From JAVBQJ01 sp031549115 (GTDB taxonomy: Bacteria; Verrucomicrobiota; Lentisphaeria; Victivallales; Victivallaceae), in NCBI GenBank assembly GCA_031549115.1, contig JAVBQJ010000091.1:1-35635 (forward strand): 35,635 bases of DNA, given 5' to 3'. The position numbers and the translations under genes were made by a program. This document shows, one piece after another, positions 7,477-15,431 of this stretch; positions within the stretch are counted from its first letter, which is position 1, and each line of letters begins with the position of its first letter. The notes under the pieces are model-generated. The model saw only the letters and a program-made list of their open reading frames with translations, ran no database searches and had not been told where the DNA came from.

Positions 7477-8592
7477 TTACGACTCCTTCCGTTTGATGAC
7501 TTTGACACTGCCGCACTCGATAATTCTGGCAGCGAATTCATAAACCCGCTGCTTCAAATGCTTTCCTTCGCGCTGCAGCGAATACATCAATTCGACCGCC
7601 CGCTCCGCCATCAGTTCGACCGGCTGCACGATGCCGCTCATATACGGATTGGTCTGGGTATCGGCGTCAAAGCCGATGAAACCCATTCCGCCGGGCATAC
7701 TCACGCCGCTCTCCACCGCCCCCATCCACGCGCCGGAGGCAAAACTCAGCCCCGCACACAGAATGGCATCCGGCGGATTGTCCGACCGGCAGGCCTTCCT
7801 GACCGAATTGCGCGCACTGTCGAACCAGTATTCCCCGCTTTTCGGGGCGATCAACGCTATTTTGCCGGAAATTTTCGCACGGATGAACTCATTGTTGCGC
7901 TGCATCAGGGTCGGGTCATCCGGAATATCGGCACTGACATAGGCGATTTTTTTGTACCCGGAATCGGTCAGGTAGTTGAGGGCGAGATCGATGGCGCCGC
8001 CGGCCAGACGCACTTCATAACGGTTCGCCGCCGCTATTTCCGGGAAGGGGGAGTTGATGAATACCATCGGCGTGGCGTTGAACGTATCTTCGCACAGGGT
8101 TCTCGCCACTTCGTGCTCGGTGGCGAGCACGATCAACGCGTTGCAGCGCGATTGCTGAATTTTTTCCATCACCGCCGCCAGCCTGGCCTCGCGGCAATTG
8201 ATCAGAATCAGCTCGCAATTGCCTTGTTTGGCGGTGGCGCAGTTGAGGCCGGCGATCATCTTCAAGGTGTACAAGTCGCTGGCGATGGATGCGTCCGCGT
8301 CATTGATGACTACGCCGATGCGCATCAACGTGTCGTTGGAGCGGTAGCTGACAAAGGTGCCTTTGCCCTGGCGTTGGCAGATCAGGTTCTGCTCCGCCAA
8401 CAGCGCCAGGCTCTTGCGCAGCGTGATGTGGTTGATGCCCAATTCCTTGGCCATGGAGGCCTCCGAAGGGAACTTATAACCGACCTCATATTCGCCGTCG
8501 AGAATCTGCTGGCGCAGGATATTGGCAATCTGCTTGTAAATCGCAGTCGCGGAGTTTTCCAAATTCAATTTTGCTTTTATCGCGCCGGTCAT
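7477..8592 (-). CDS. GntR-type HTH fused to LacI-like sugar-binding domain, transcription regulator
   Basis: 371 residues from the ATG at 8592. An in-frame TTG at 8604 is also possible but leaves its AGGA only about one base away. Residues ~15-85 form a GntR winged helix (QQILDGEYEVGYKFPSEASMAKELG, ITLRKSLALLAEQNLI, GKGTFV). From ~95 on, a LacI/periplasmic-binding-type effector domain follows (IGVVINDADAS, NALIVLA, GYKKIAYVSAD, MGFIGFDAD). This AraR-like architecture senses sugars. It lies directly upstream of the glycan operon on the same strand, so it likely controls it and itself; a palindrome sits at its own start site. Confidence 0.88.
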   Translation of the reverse strand: MTGAIKAKLNLENSATAIYKQIANILRQQILDGEYEVGYKFPSEASMAKELGINHITLRKSLALLAEQNLICQRQGKGTFVSYRSNDTLMRIGVVINDADASIASDLYTLKMIAGLNCATAKQGNCELILINCREARLAAVMEKIQQSRCNALIVLATEHEVARTLCEDTFNATPMVFINSPFPEIAAANRYEVRLAGGAIDLALNYLTDSGYKKIAYVSADIPDDPTLMQRNNEFIRAKISGKIALIAPKSGEYWFDSARNSVRKACRSDNPPDAILCAGLSFASGAWMGAVESGVSMPGGMGFIGFDADTQTNPYMSGIVQPVELMAERAVELMYSLQREGKHLKQRVYEFAARIIECGSVKVIKRKES

Positions 8593-8615
8593 TGATTTAT
8601 TCAAGTCCTATATAT

Positions 8616-8625
8616 TGATATATCA
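8616..8625. promoter_or_regulatory. Candidate operator palindrome at the regulator start site
   Basis: TGATATATCA is a perfect 10-bp palindrome centred about 8 bp downstream of the regulator's -10 box, in the right place for autorepression. Outer bases add weak symmetry. Being AT-rich, it could occur by chance. Confidence 0.35.
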
Positions 8626-8627
8626 TA

Positions 8628-8655
8628 ATTATAGCGGTTTTTTTGAAAAAGTCAA
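8628..8655 (-). promoter_or_regulatory. Strong sigma70-type promoter of the GntR-LacI regulator
   Basis: On the minus strand TTGACT (8655-8650), a 16-nt spacer and TATAAT (8633-8628). It lies about 36 nt upstream of the chosen ATG. Confidence 0.75.
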
Positions 8656-8736
8656 TAGTGGAAATACGAGAAAGGCGAAATAAATAAGATATTTCCCGCG
8701 CAACGCGGGATTGGACCGGTGTGTGCATGACAAAGG

Positions 8737-8800
8737 ACGCAAAGTGGCCCCGCATACACCATAAAAAATTACCACACCCGGAGCCGCACCGGCGGCAGGC
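8737..8800. repeat. Short module of the dispersed repeat, copy C
   Basis: Shares the order GGCCCCG, ACACCATAAAAA, TTACCACAC and GAGCCGCA with the 3' modules of copies A (760-860) and B (2172-2225). It abuts the 3' end of aroE. A GCCGC-CGGT-GCGGC hairpin read on the minus strand, with a T6 run further on, might serve as a weak terminator. A separate perfect CCCGCG-CAA-CGCGGG hairpin lies at 8695-8709. Confidence 0.55.
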
Positions 8801-8802
8801 AA

Positions 8803-9651
8803 TCACCTGTCGTCCAGCGCCTGGCGCATGAAGGGGAGGGGGGCGGGGCGGGAGGTCCAGATTTCGAACGACTTGGCGCCCTGATGGAGCAACATGGCTT
8901 CGCCGGTGGCGCAGGGTATATCGTATTGGAGCGCCAGCCGTTCGGTGGGCGTGTGGCCGTAGATAGTGTCGAAAATGGCGCGGGCGCGGCAGAGCGCGGC
9001 TTCGGGCGCGGGCAGCGGATCGTCGGGCTTGAGGCCGAGGCTGGTGGCCTGAATGGTCACTTCGCAGGCCGCCAAAGCATCGCCGAGACCGGGGTCGGAG
9101 GGTTCCCATAGCGAAGTGCGCAACTTTGGAAAATAGCGCAGCAGATCCTGCCGGAGCGCGGCGGCCTTTTCCGGGGTGCGGTTGATAAGTACGAATTCCA
9201 GTGCGCCTTCGCGGGCCAGATAGAACGCGGCGGCGCGGGCCGCCCCGCCGGTGCCGAGAAAAGCGAATATGCCATGGCCGGCAACGCGGCCGAAAGCCTC
9301 CCTGAGCGCTGTTTCCAGGCCGTAGCCGTCGGTGCTGTCGCCGAAGAGCTTGCCGTCCATGACGGTGACGGTGTTGACGCTGCCGGACATCTCCGCCAGC
9401 GGGGAAATGCCGTCCAGAAACGGAATGATCGCACTTTTGTGCGGGACCGTGACATTGAACCCGGCGAGCCGGCGGCGGGCCAGAAGGGTGAAAGCCTCCA
9501 ACGCTTCCGGCGGCACGCAGATTCTTTCATACGGTGTACCTAACCCGTAATACCGGAACGCGGCGTTCTGCATTTGCGGGGAGCGCGAATGCGCCACCGG
9601 AAAGCCGATCACCGCGTAACGGCATTCCGGGAGGATGACCGGAATATTCAC
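8803..9651 (-). CDS. aroE: Shikimate dehydrogenase
   Basis: 282 residues, normal length for AroE. It reduces 3-dehydroshikimate to shikimate with NADPH in aromatic amino acid synthesis. The substrate site is seen as GFPVAHSRSPQMQN (Ser pair), the catalytic Lys as NVTVPHK, and the conserved Asp in GDSTDGYGL, where the usual Asn of NTDG is Ser. The dinucleotide loop is FLGTGGAARAAAFYL, and QGAKSFEIW closes the protein. The GTG start at 9651 overlaps the TGA of the lipoprotein gene (GTGA); an upstream in-frame ATG at 9726 lies deep inside that gene and is unlikely. It is the last gene of the der-ydbH-ynbE/ydbL-aroE cluster. Confidence 0.95.
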   Translation of the reverse strand: MNIPVILPECRYAVIGFPVAHSRSPQMQNAAFRYYGLGTPYERICVPPEALEAFTLLARRRLAGFNVTVPHKSAIIPFLDGISPLAEMSGSVNTVTVMDGKLFGDSTDGYGLETALREAFGRVAGHGIFAFLGTGGAARAAAFYLAREGALEFVLINRTPEKAAALRQDLLRYFPKLRTSLWEPSDPGLGDALAACEVTIQATSLGLKPDDPLPAPEAALCRARAIFDTIYGHTPTERLALQYDIPCATGEAMLLHQGAKSFEIWTSRPAPLPFMRQALDDR

Positions 9652-10145
9652 TTCTGGTACCAGGTGCCGTCGGCATCCTGCAGCCAGGTGCCGGATTCGG
9701 CACGATCCCCGGAGCGCAGCGCCCACGCGGATTCGACCTCTTCGGCGGTGATGCCCTTCGACGCGGCGATCGACCGGACCATGGCGTCACGGTCCTGATT
9801 TTCGGCGTCGATCAATATCTGGACGGCTTTGCGGCTGCGGTCGTCTTCGGACAAACGGTTTTCGAGTTTGCCGCGGTTGTTGATGCCGATGGCTTCGGCC
9901 TCCTGCCATGACTGAATCTGCGGCCTGCGCTCCCTCATCCGCGTGGAGATGGCGTCGCGTTCGGCGTTGCCGGTGGGTTGCGCGCTCTTGTCCAATGCTT
10001 CATCGACTTTGACCTGGACGTCGAGGGAAATCTTGATCGGCTTGATTTCGACCGGCTTGATTTCGACTTCGCTTGTGGTGTGAATGCAGCCGGAGAGACC
10101 GGCGGCGGCGATGAGTCCGGTGACGTAAAAAACGGTTTTTTTCAT
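9648..10145 (-). CDS. Lipoprotein fusing YnbE-like and YdbL-like (DUF1318) parts
   Basis: 165 residues. MKKTVFYVTGLIAAAGLSGC is a lipoprotein signal with lipobox LSGC (Cys20). Residues ~21-50 (EVEIKPVEIKPIKISLDVQVKV) resemble YnbE, the small outer-membrane lipoprotein that stacks beta-strands onto YdbH. Residues ~55-165 resemble YdbL/DUF1318, ending GTWLQDADGTWYQK as that family does; YdbL modulates the YdbH-YnbE bridge in E. coli. There these are two proteins; here they are one chain. The start ATG overlaps the YdbH stop (ATGA) with GGGGA 6 nt upstream; a further ATG 12 nt upstream would lie on the Shine-Dalgarno. Family memory supports the call; no alignment was run. Confidence 0.75.
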   Translation of the reverse strand: MKKTVFYVTGLIAAAGLSGCIHTTSEVEIKPVEIKPIKISLDVQVKVDEALDKSAQPTGNAERDAISTRMRERRPQIQSWQEAEAIGINNRGKLENRLSEDDRSRKAVQILIDAENQDRDAMVRSIAASKGITAEEVESAWALRSGDRAESGTWLQDADGTWYQK

Positions 10146-12748
10146 AGTTTTCCCCATATTGTGTTGAGACGTTCATTTAATTTCATCATCCGGTTCAACG
10201 GGAACCGGGCGGTAAAATCCAGATCGATGCCTTGGAAAATGGCTCCGGCCTCCGCCGAAACCTTGACCAGCGAACCCGTGTCGGATTCGTAACGGAACGG
10301 CAGCGCATTGTTCGGCTTGCCGTTGAATTTCATCGTGATCACCAGATCTTCGCCTTCGGTGGAGAAGTTCATGCGGGCCCAGTTGTATTGGAAGTCGCGC
10401 AGCGCCGCGACGGTGAGTTCGCCCTGGACACTGCGGGCGAGCTCCGGCGACATGCTGTTCAGCAGCACATCGGCGTCGGCGATCTGAATTGCGGACGTTT
10501 CGCCCGGAATCGAGTACAGATAGCTGGGGTTGAAAAACATGCCGCGCTCGGAGAAGCGGATCGGCATCTGGCCCCAGACTTTGCCTTCGCCTTCGGCCCG
10601 GACCAGCCCGAGTTCGGTGAGTACCTCCGCCAGATTCAGGTTTTCGCACTGCACCGTGGTCTGGTAATAGTTGCGCCCCGGAATGATGCGCAAATACCGG
10701 GTCGACAGCGTGCCGCCGCACCACTCAATGCTGGAGTCTTCGAGGTTGATCTGCTGCGGAGAGTCGATTTTGAACGAAATCTCGCCGTGTTTCATCTTCA
10801 TCACGCCGGCCTGGATTTCTTCCGCCGTGAGCCGCTGTCCGGTCGGCGTGCGCAATGTCAGAAGATCGGAGAACTTCATCCCCAGATTCAGATTTTTCAG
10901 CGAGAAACCCGCCTCGGGCATGGCGACATTCAACCGCGTCAACGACAGTCGTCCTTCGCTGGTGATGTCGTCATCTTTGGAGCTCAGACTGGCCTGGGCG
11001 CTGATATTGCCGGACACCAACAGCTTGGCGCCGCCGGTGAAGCGGCTCAAATCGGTACCTTCGGGCAATTTGAAGCTGGGCAGCCGGGCGTCGATTTCAT
11101 AGTTGCCGTTGAATTGATAACGGCCGCCCAGCTCCAGCGTCATGGTCTCGGTGAGGGGGATGAAGGAGTTCAATTTGGCGGTGAAGTCGATCTGCCGTTG
11201 CTCCTCCTCCAATTGAAAGTGGGTTTCGGCTCCGGCGATCGGGGTGTCGTTCCAGACGATTTTTTCGAACTTCACCGTCGCGGTTTCTCCCGGGTAACGG
11301 GCGGTCAGATCGACCCCGGAAGCCCGCATTCCGGAGGCGCGATGATCCACGGTGATTCCCGGAATCGTCAATTCGCCATTTCGGGCGGTCGCCTGCATCT
11401 GCCACTTCGGCGCCTTTATCGTGACTCCTGCGATCTGGGCCGCAAGCGCTCCACCCCGCAGTTGATAGTTCAAAGCCGCCTCGCCCGCGGCCGGTTGGTG
11501 AAAGTCCGCCTCAAAATGCAGCGGTGCCGAAGCGGTGATGGTGCCGCCGGCACCGAAACCCAGCTCCGGCAGCCGGATGCTTCCGGCAAAGAGGCGCAGC
11601 CACAACGCTTGCGGCGAATAAGCGGCGGCGCATTCGAAGTTCCCGGTGACCGGAGCCTGGAAACGAACCGGCAGTGTTGGAGCCGGTGTCAGGACAAATT
11701 CCGGGGTGCCGGAGAAAGCTAAGGCGCCATCCGGCTGCTGCGTGAGCTCGCCGCCGGCCAGATGGATTTCGGCTTGCGCCCATGGGTTGCAGACGGATAT
11801 ATCCGTCTGTACCTTGCCGCCCGGTGTGCCGTCGGTGTTGCCGGCGAAGGTCAAGTGGCAGGCGAGGTCGCGCAGGAAATCCGGACCGTTGGCCAGGTTC
11901 AACTCGATTTCCGCCTCGGTCGGCCAATTCCCGTCCAGCGGGAAACGGACCAGGGCCGAATACGCGACATTGCCGCGGTAATTGAACGGCAACAAACCGG
12001 AGAAGTGTTCCAATGGACAGCTGCCGACGACCTTTACCGCCGCCTTTTTGGCCGCCGGATCGATGGCGGCGATGAAATCCAATGTGCCGCTGCGCAATTC
12101 CAAACTGCCGGTGACCTGAATTTTCCCGTCCTCCAGATCGACCCGGACTTCGGCCGGAACGACCAGAAGTTCTTCGTTCCACGCCACATAGAACCGGATG
12201 TTTTCGAACAGCAGCGTCCGGATCAGGACCCCCGAAGAGGTGGCGGCGGGTAACTCCTCGGCTTTCAGCGATGAAACGGTTTTGGCGGTTGTGGTGGAGA
12301 GGCGCTTGAAAATTTCCGCCCAATCCAGGCCGTCGATGGCAATTGTGCCGGATTCATCCAGCCGGATGCCGACCTGCAAGCCGGAGATCGCCACCTGGTC
12401 GACGATGAGAAAGGCGCGTTTGTCCCGGCCGGGCCAGTGAAACGAATAATCGAGACGCACCGAATTGATTCCCAGCGCCCGGCCGTTGAGGTCGGTGACG
12501 GAAACATTAGCGATATCCATTCCGGTCAGGCCGATGCGCCGGACGTCGCAATGCAGGTTGCCGACGCCGAACTGGTCGGCGACCGACGGCAGGATTTTTT
12601 CGCTCAGATGCGACGGCAGCCACCAGTTCCATGCCCACAAAATCCCCAGCAGCAGCGCGGTCCCGAGTGAAATCACCCACCAGACCCAGGCACCGGTGCG
12701 CCAGAAAACGCGGAATATTTTTCCGATGATGCGTTTGATTTTTCCCAT
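10142..12748 (-). CDS. YdbH-like intermembrane phospholipid-transport bridge protein (AsmA-like)
   Basis: 868 residues, close to the ~880 of E. coli YdbH. One N-terminal membrane anchor (residues ~18-43, TGAWVWWVISLGTALLLGIL) is followed by a long periplasmic, repetitive beta-strand region typical of AsmA/TamB/YdbH hydrophobic-groove proteins. The last ~200 residues (GEGKVWGQMPIRFSERGMFF onward) match the conserved C-terminal 'dicarboxylate transport' labelled region of YdbH. E. coli YdbH, TamB and YhdP are redundant carriers of phospholipid to the outer membrane. The neighbour downstream is the YnbE-YdbL fusion, which supports the call strongly. It starts 30 nt after the der stop. Confidence 0.8.
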   Translation of the reverse strand: MGKIKRIIGKIFRVFWRTGAWVWWVISLGTALLLGILWAWNWWLPSHLSEKILPSVADQFGVGNLHCDVRRIGLTGMDIANVSVTDLNGRALGINSVRLDYSFHWPGRDKRAFLIVDQVAISGLQVGIRLDESGTIAIDGLDWAEIFKRLSTTTAKTVSSLKAEELPAATSSGVLIRTLLFENIRFYVAWNEELLVVPAEVRVDLEDGKIQVTGSLELRSGTLDFIAAIDPAAKKAAVKVVGSCPLEHFSGLLPFNYRGNVAYSALVRFPLDGNWPTEAEIELNLANGPDFLRDLACHLTFAGNTDGTPGGKVQTDISVCNPWAQAEIHLAGGELTQQPDGALAFSGTPEFVLTPAPTLPVRFQAPVTGNFECAAAYSPQALWLRLFAGSIRLPELGFGAGGTITASAPLHFEADFHQPAAGEAALNYQLRGGALAAQIAGVTIKAPKWQMQATARNGELTIPGITVDHRASGMRASGVDLTARYPGETATVKFEKIVWNDTPIAGAETHFQLEEEQRQIDFTAKLNSFIPLTETMTLELGGRYQFNGNYEIDARLPSFKLPEGTDLSRFTGGAKLLVSGNISAQASLSSKDDDITSEGRLSLTRLNVAMPEAGFSLKNLNLGMKFSDLLTLRTPTGQRLTAEEIQAGVMKMKHGEISFKIDSPQQINLEDSSIEWCGGTLSTRYLRIIPGRNYYQTTVQCENLNLAEVLTELGLVRAEGEGKVWGQMPIRFSERGMFFNPSYLYSIPGETSAIQIADADVLLNSMSPELARSVQGELTVAALRDFQYNWARMNFSTEGEDLVITMKFNGKPNNALPFRYESDTGSLVKVSAEAGAIFQGIDLDFTARFPLNRMMKLNERLNTIWGKL

Positions 12749-12778
12749 GGATACGGCGAACTCCGTGATTGAATATTG

Positions 12779-14209
12779 TCAGCGTCGTGTTTTTTTCCTG
12801 CGGGTGTTGCGCGCCGGCGTCGCGGTATGGAAGCCTTCGACTTTTTTGGGGCGCGCCCGGAGCTTCACCGAAATCGGAAAGCCGGTGTAGTCGAAGGCTT
12901 CCCGCAGCGCATTGCGCAAATAGATCTGATAATTCGGGGCGCAATTTTCCGTTTTATTGACGAACAGCAGAAATTCCGGCGGTCGCGTTCCCACCATGCT
13001 GGCATAGTAGAATTTCAGCGGTGACAAGCCCACGACCGGCGGTGACAGCCGTTCGAAGGCGTCGGTCAGCACCCGGTTCAATATTCCGGTCGGCACCTTG
13101 ACGTCGAGCTGCTCCATCACTTCGGTGATCTGGTCGAGCAACTGGTTCAGATTATGCCGGCGCGAGGCGCTGGTGAATACCACCGGCGCATATGCCATGT
13201 GCGGCAGGGTGTAGCGCAGCTCGGCCAACAATGCCTTCTGCTTGTGTTCATCCTGCTGCAAATCGTATTTGTTGGCGACGATGACGCAGCCTTTGCCGGA
13301 TTTCTCGATCATCGCGGCGATCCGGCGGTCCTGCGCGGTCATGCCGTCGGGGCTGGCCTCGACGACGAAGAGAATCAGGTCGGTCCGGTCGATCGCCTCC
13401 TGCGCCCGCATCACACTGAACATCTCCACGGCGTCCATCACCTTGCCCTTGCGGCGCAAACCGGCGGTATCGATCAGCACCGCCGGCAGCTTTTCACCGC
13501 GTCGTTCGATCGCGAAATCGATGTCGATCGCATCCCGGGTGGTCCCGGCGACGTCGCTTACGATCACTCTGTCTTCGCCGAGCAGCGCGTTCACCAGCGA
13601 GGATTTGCCGACATTGGGACGGCCGACGACCGCGAGCTTCACCGGTTTCACCGTTGCTTCTCCGGCTGCCGTTTCCGGCTGTTCCGGCAACAGCCGGGTC
13701 GCGGCTTCCATCAACCCGCCGATGCCGAGCCGGTGCAAACAGGATACCGGAAACAGCTTCGGATAGCCGAGCCGGGAAAACTCCGCGGCCTGTTCTTCCA
13801 GTTTGGGGTTGTCGCATTTGTTGATGGCGACGAGCACGGGTTTGCCGATTGCCCGCATCCGGTTGGCGACCTCCTCGTCGAGGACGACCACGCCATCCTG
13901 AACATTGGCCACCAGGATCAGGACATCGGCGTTGGCCACCGCGACCTCGACCTGGCCGGCGATATGCGCGTCCCACGAGTCCAGATTGCGGGTGGCGCCG
14001 GTCAGCATGCCGAGACCGCCGGTATCGACCAATTGGAAGTCGACGCCGCGCCAGCGGGTCGGAGCGGAGACGCGGTCGCGGGTGACGCCGGCCATTTCGT
14101 GAACGATCGACAGGCGGCGCCCGATGATGGCATTGAACAGCGATGATTTGCCGACGTTCGGACGTCCGACAATGGCGATCACGGGCAGTTTCTTCTCGAC
14201 TTCGGGCAT
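12779..14209 (-). CDS. der: Ribosome assembly GTPase Der (EngA)
   Basis: 476 residues with two consecutive G domains and a C-terminal KH-like domain, the unique Der layout. First domain: GRPNVGKSS (G1, ~res 15-23), DTGG (G3), NKCD (G4). Second domain: GRPNVGKSS (~res 188), AGTTRDAID, DTAG, NKYD. The KH-like part ends with GFPISVKLRARPKK and a basic tail. It acts in 50S subunit maturation. The start ATG has GGAGAG 6-7 nt upstream. It is the first gene of the minus-strand cluster; a weak TTGTAA-N17-TACATT promoter-like pair lies upstream on the minus strand (around 14284-14313). Confidence 0.97.
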   Translation of the reverse strand: MPEVEKKLPVIAIVGRPNVGKSSLFNAIIGRRLSIVHEMAGVTRDRVSAPTRWRGVDFQLVDTGGLGMLTGATRNLDSWDAHIAGQVEVAVANADVLILVANVQDGVVVLDEEVANRMRAIGKPVLVAINKCDNPKLEEQAAEFSRLGYPKLFPVSCLHRLGIGGLMEAATRLLPEQPETAAGEATVKPVKLAVVGRPNVGKSSLVNALLGEDRVIVSDVAGTTRDAIDIDFAIERRGEKLPAVLIDTAGLRRKGKVMDAVEMFSVMRAQEAIDRTDLILFVVEASPDGMTAQDRRIAAMIEKSGKGCVIVANKYDLQQDEHKQKALLAELRYTLPHMAYAPVVFTSASRRHNLNQLLDQITEVMEQLDVKVPTGILNRVLTDAFERLSPPVVGLSPLKFYYASMVGTRPPEFLLFVNKTENCAPNYQIYLRNALREAFDYTGFPISVKLRARPKKVEGFHTATPARNTRRKKTRR

Positions 14210-14397
14210 GCGGCGCTCTCCAATGGGATAAGGCGGACGCGGGCTCCGCCGGATTTTCTCTGGCTTTGTAATCTGTATTCGCTATTAATGTATCGCAAGT
14301 CGGTCCGATTTACAAATCCGCGGGCGCGAAAAGACGCACCGCCGGGCAGAAAAATCAGGAGAAAACATAAAAAGTGAGAAAAAAACAGGAAAAAAAT

Positions 14398-14426
14398 TTG
14401 CAATTCGGCGAAAACCAGCATACTTT
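14398..14426 (+). promoter_or_regulatory. Possible promoter of the 289-aa membrane protein
   Basis: TTGCAA (14398-14403), a 17-nt spacer, TACTTT (14421-14426). The A-rich tract just upstream (14340-14396) could act as an UP element. The -10 match is modest. Confidence 0.4.
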
Positions 14427-14481
14427 ACTATCAGTTATACCGATATATCTTTTTTGCAACAACAAGCGTAGGAGAGTAAAA

Positions 14482-15351
14482 ATGTTTGGTTTTGGATGGT
14501 TTGACGGACTTTTGTTCCTGGTCATGATCGGTAGCTTCCTCGGAATGCGCGTATGCAGCAAAAAGCAGCGCACGATGAAGAACGCTCAACTGTACGCGTT
14601 GTTGCTGATCCTGGTCGTGTTTGTCGCCGCCGGCTGGTTCATGTGGCGCAACTTCCTCAAGGATTTCTTCATCGACAAGGCGGAACTTTCCCGTGCCCGT
14701 GCCCGGACCCAGTGGGAAGCACAGGGCTGGGGCCTCGGCAAGTACATCCTCAACCAGATGACCAAGGACAACCCGAAGGTCGAAGGCGACCGCATTCTGG
14801 TGCTGCATGACGATGCCGATTATGTCCAGCCGCAGGTCGAAGCCTTCAAGAAGGGCATGATCGCGTCTGGTATTCCGGAAAGCCGGATGGAATTCAAGGT
14901 GCTCGAAGTCTCCGGACAGGGCGCTCCCACCGGTATGCCGATGGGCATGCCCGGCATGAGCAAGGAAATGCTGATGACCTCCAACGACTTCAAGAAGGCG
15001 ATGCCGTCCAGCGCGCCGAAGGTGGTGATTTCGCTGTTGGGCTTGCCGCGTGATGCCGCGCAGACCGGTTTCCGGTTCGCGTCGAGAGACGGCAAATCCG
15101 TGTTCCTGGTCGGCGGCAACGTTTACCAGAACCCGACGCACATCCAGCTGGTCCAGTACGGTACCGTGACCGGTGTGCTGCAGTTGAAGGACGATGCTCC
15201 GACATTCGAAGACAGCTATTCGGAAGAACCGTCGGCCGCGTTCAAGGAATTCTACGAACTCGTGACCAAGAGCAATGCCGCCAAGTTCGGCAACAAGGGC
15301 ATGGGCGGCATGGGCGGTCAGGTCGCGGCTCCGCCGCGCAACGAAGACTGA
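14482..15351 (+). CDS. Membrane-anchored protein of unknown function, probably highly expressed
   Basis: 289 residues from the ATG at 14482, chosen because AGGAGAG lies 7 nt upstream; an upstream in-frame start at 14374 is not supported. Two N-terminal membrane segments (residues ~7-20 and ~33-54) are followed by a soluble domain of ~230 residues. It contains GDRILVLHDDADY and KVVISLLGLP, an alpha/beta pattern with a possible Rossmann-like fold, plus a Met/Gly/Pro-rich loop (PTGMPMGMPGM) and a Gly/Met tail (GMGGMGG). Codons are strongly biased toward AAG, GAC, CTG and CAG compared with neighbours, suggesting abundant protein. A strong terminator follows at once, so it is a single-gene unit. 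No family recognised. Confidence 0.85.
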   Translation: MFGFGWFDGLLFLVMIGSFLGMRVCSKKQRTMKNAQLYALLLILVVFVAAGWFMWRNFLKDFFIDKAELSRARARTQWEAQGWGLGKYILNQMTKDNPKVEGDRILVLHDDADYVQPQVEAFKKGMIASGIPESRMEFKVLEVSGQGAPTGMPMGMPGMSKEMLMTSNDFKKAMPSSAPKVVISLLGLPRDAAQTGFRFASRDGKSVFLVGGNVYQNPTHIQLVQYGTVTGVLQLKDDAPTFEDSYSEEPSAAFKEFYELVTKSNAAKFGNKGMGGMGGQVAAPPRNED

Positions 15352-15385
15352 TGCTGATCCGGTATTGTTGACCGTTTGAGAACCT

Positions 15386-15420
15386 GGCGTCCGGAAGCGT
15401 ACTTCCGGACGCCTTTTTTT
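15386..15420 (+). terminator. Strong intrinsic terminator
   Basis: Perfect 12-bp stem GGCGTCCGGAAG / CTTCCGGACGCC with loop CGTA, followed by T7. It ends 11 nt before the start codon of rlmI. Confidence 0.92.
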
Positions 15421-15431
15421 GCTGATATATT

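Noticed and set aside
8597..9109. 170-aa ORF overlapping the 3' part of aroE
   Set aside because: Arg/His-rich shadow frame that crosses the regulator promoter.
10232..11722. Long plus-strand ORF opposite the YdbH-like gene
   Set aside because: High GC produces open antisense frames here; the minus frame has the expected anchor, length and neighbours.
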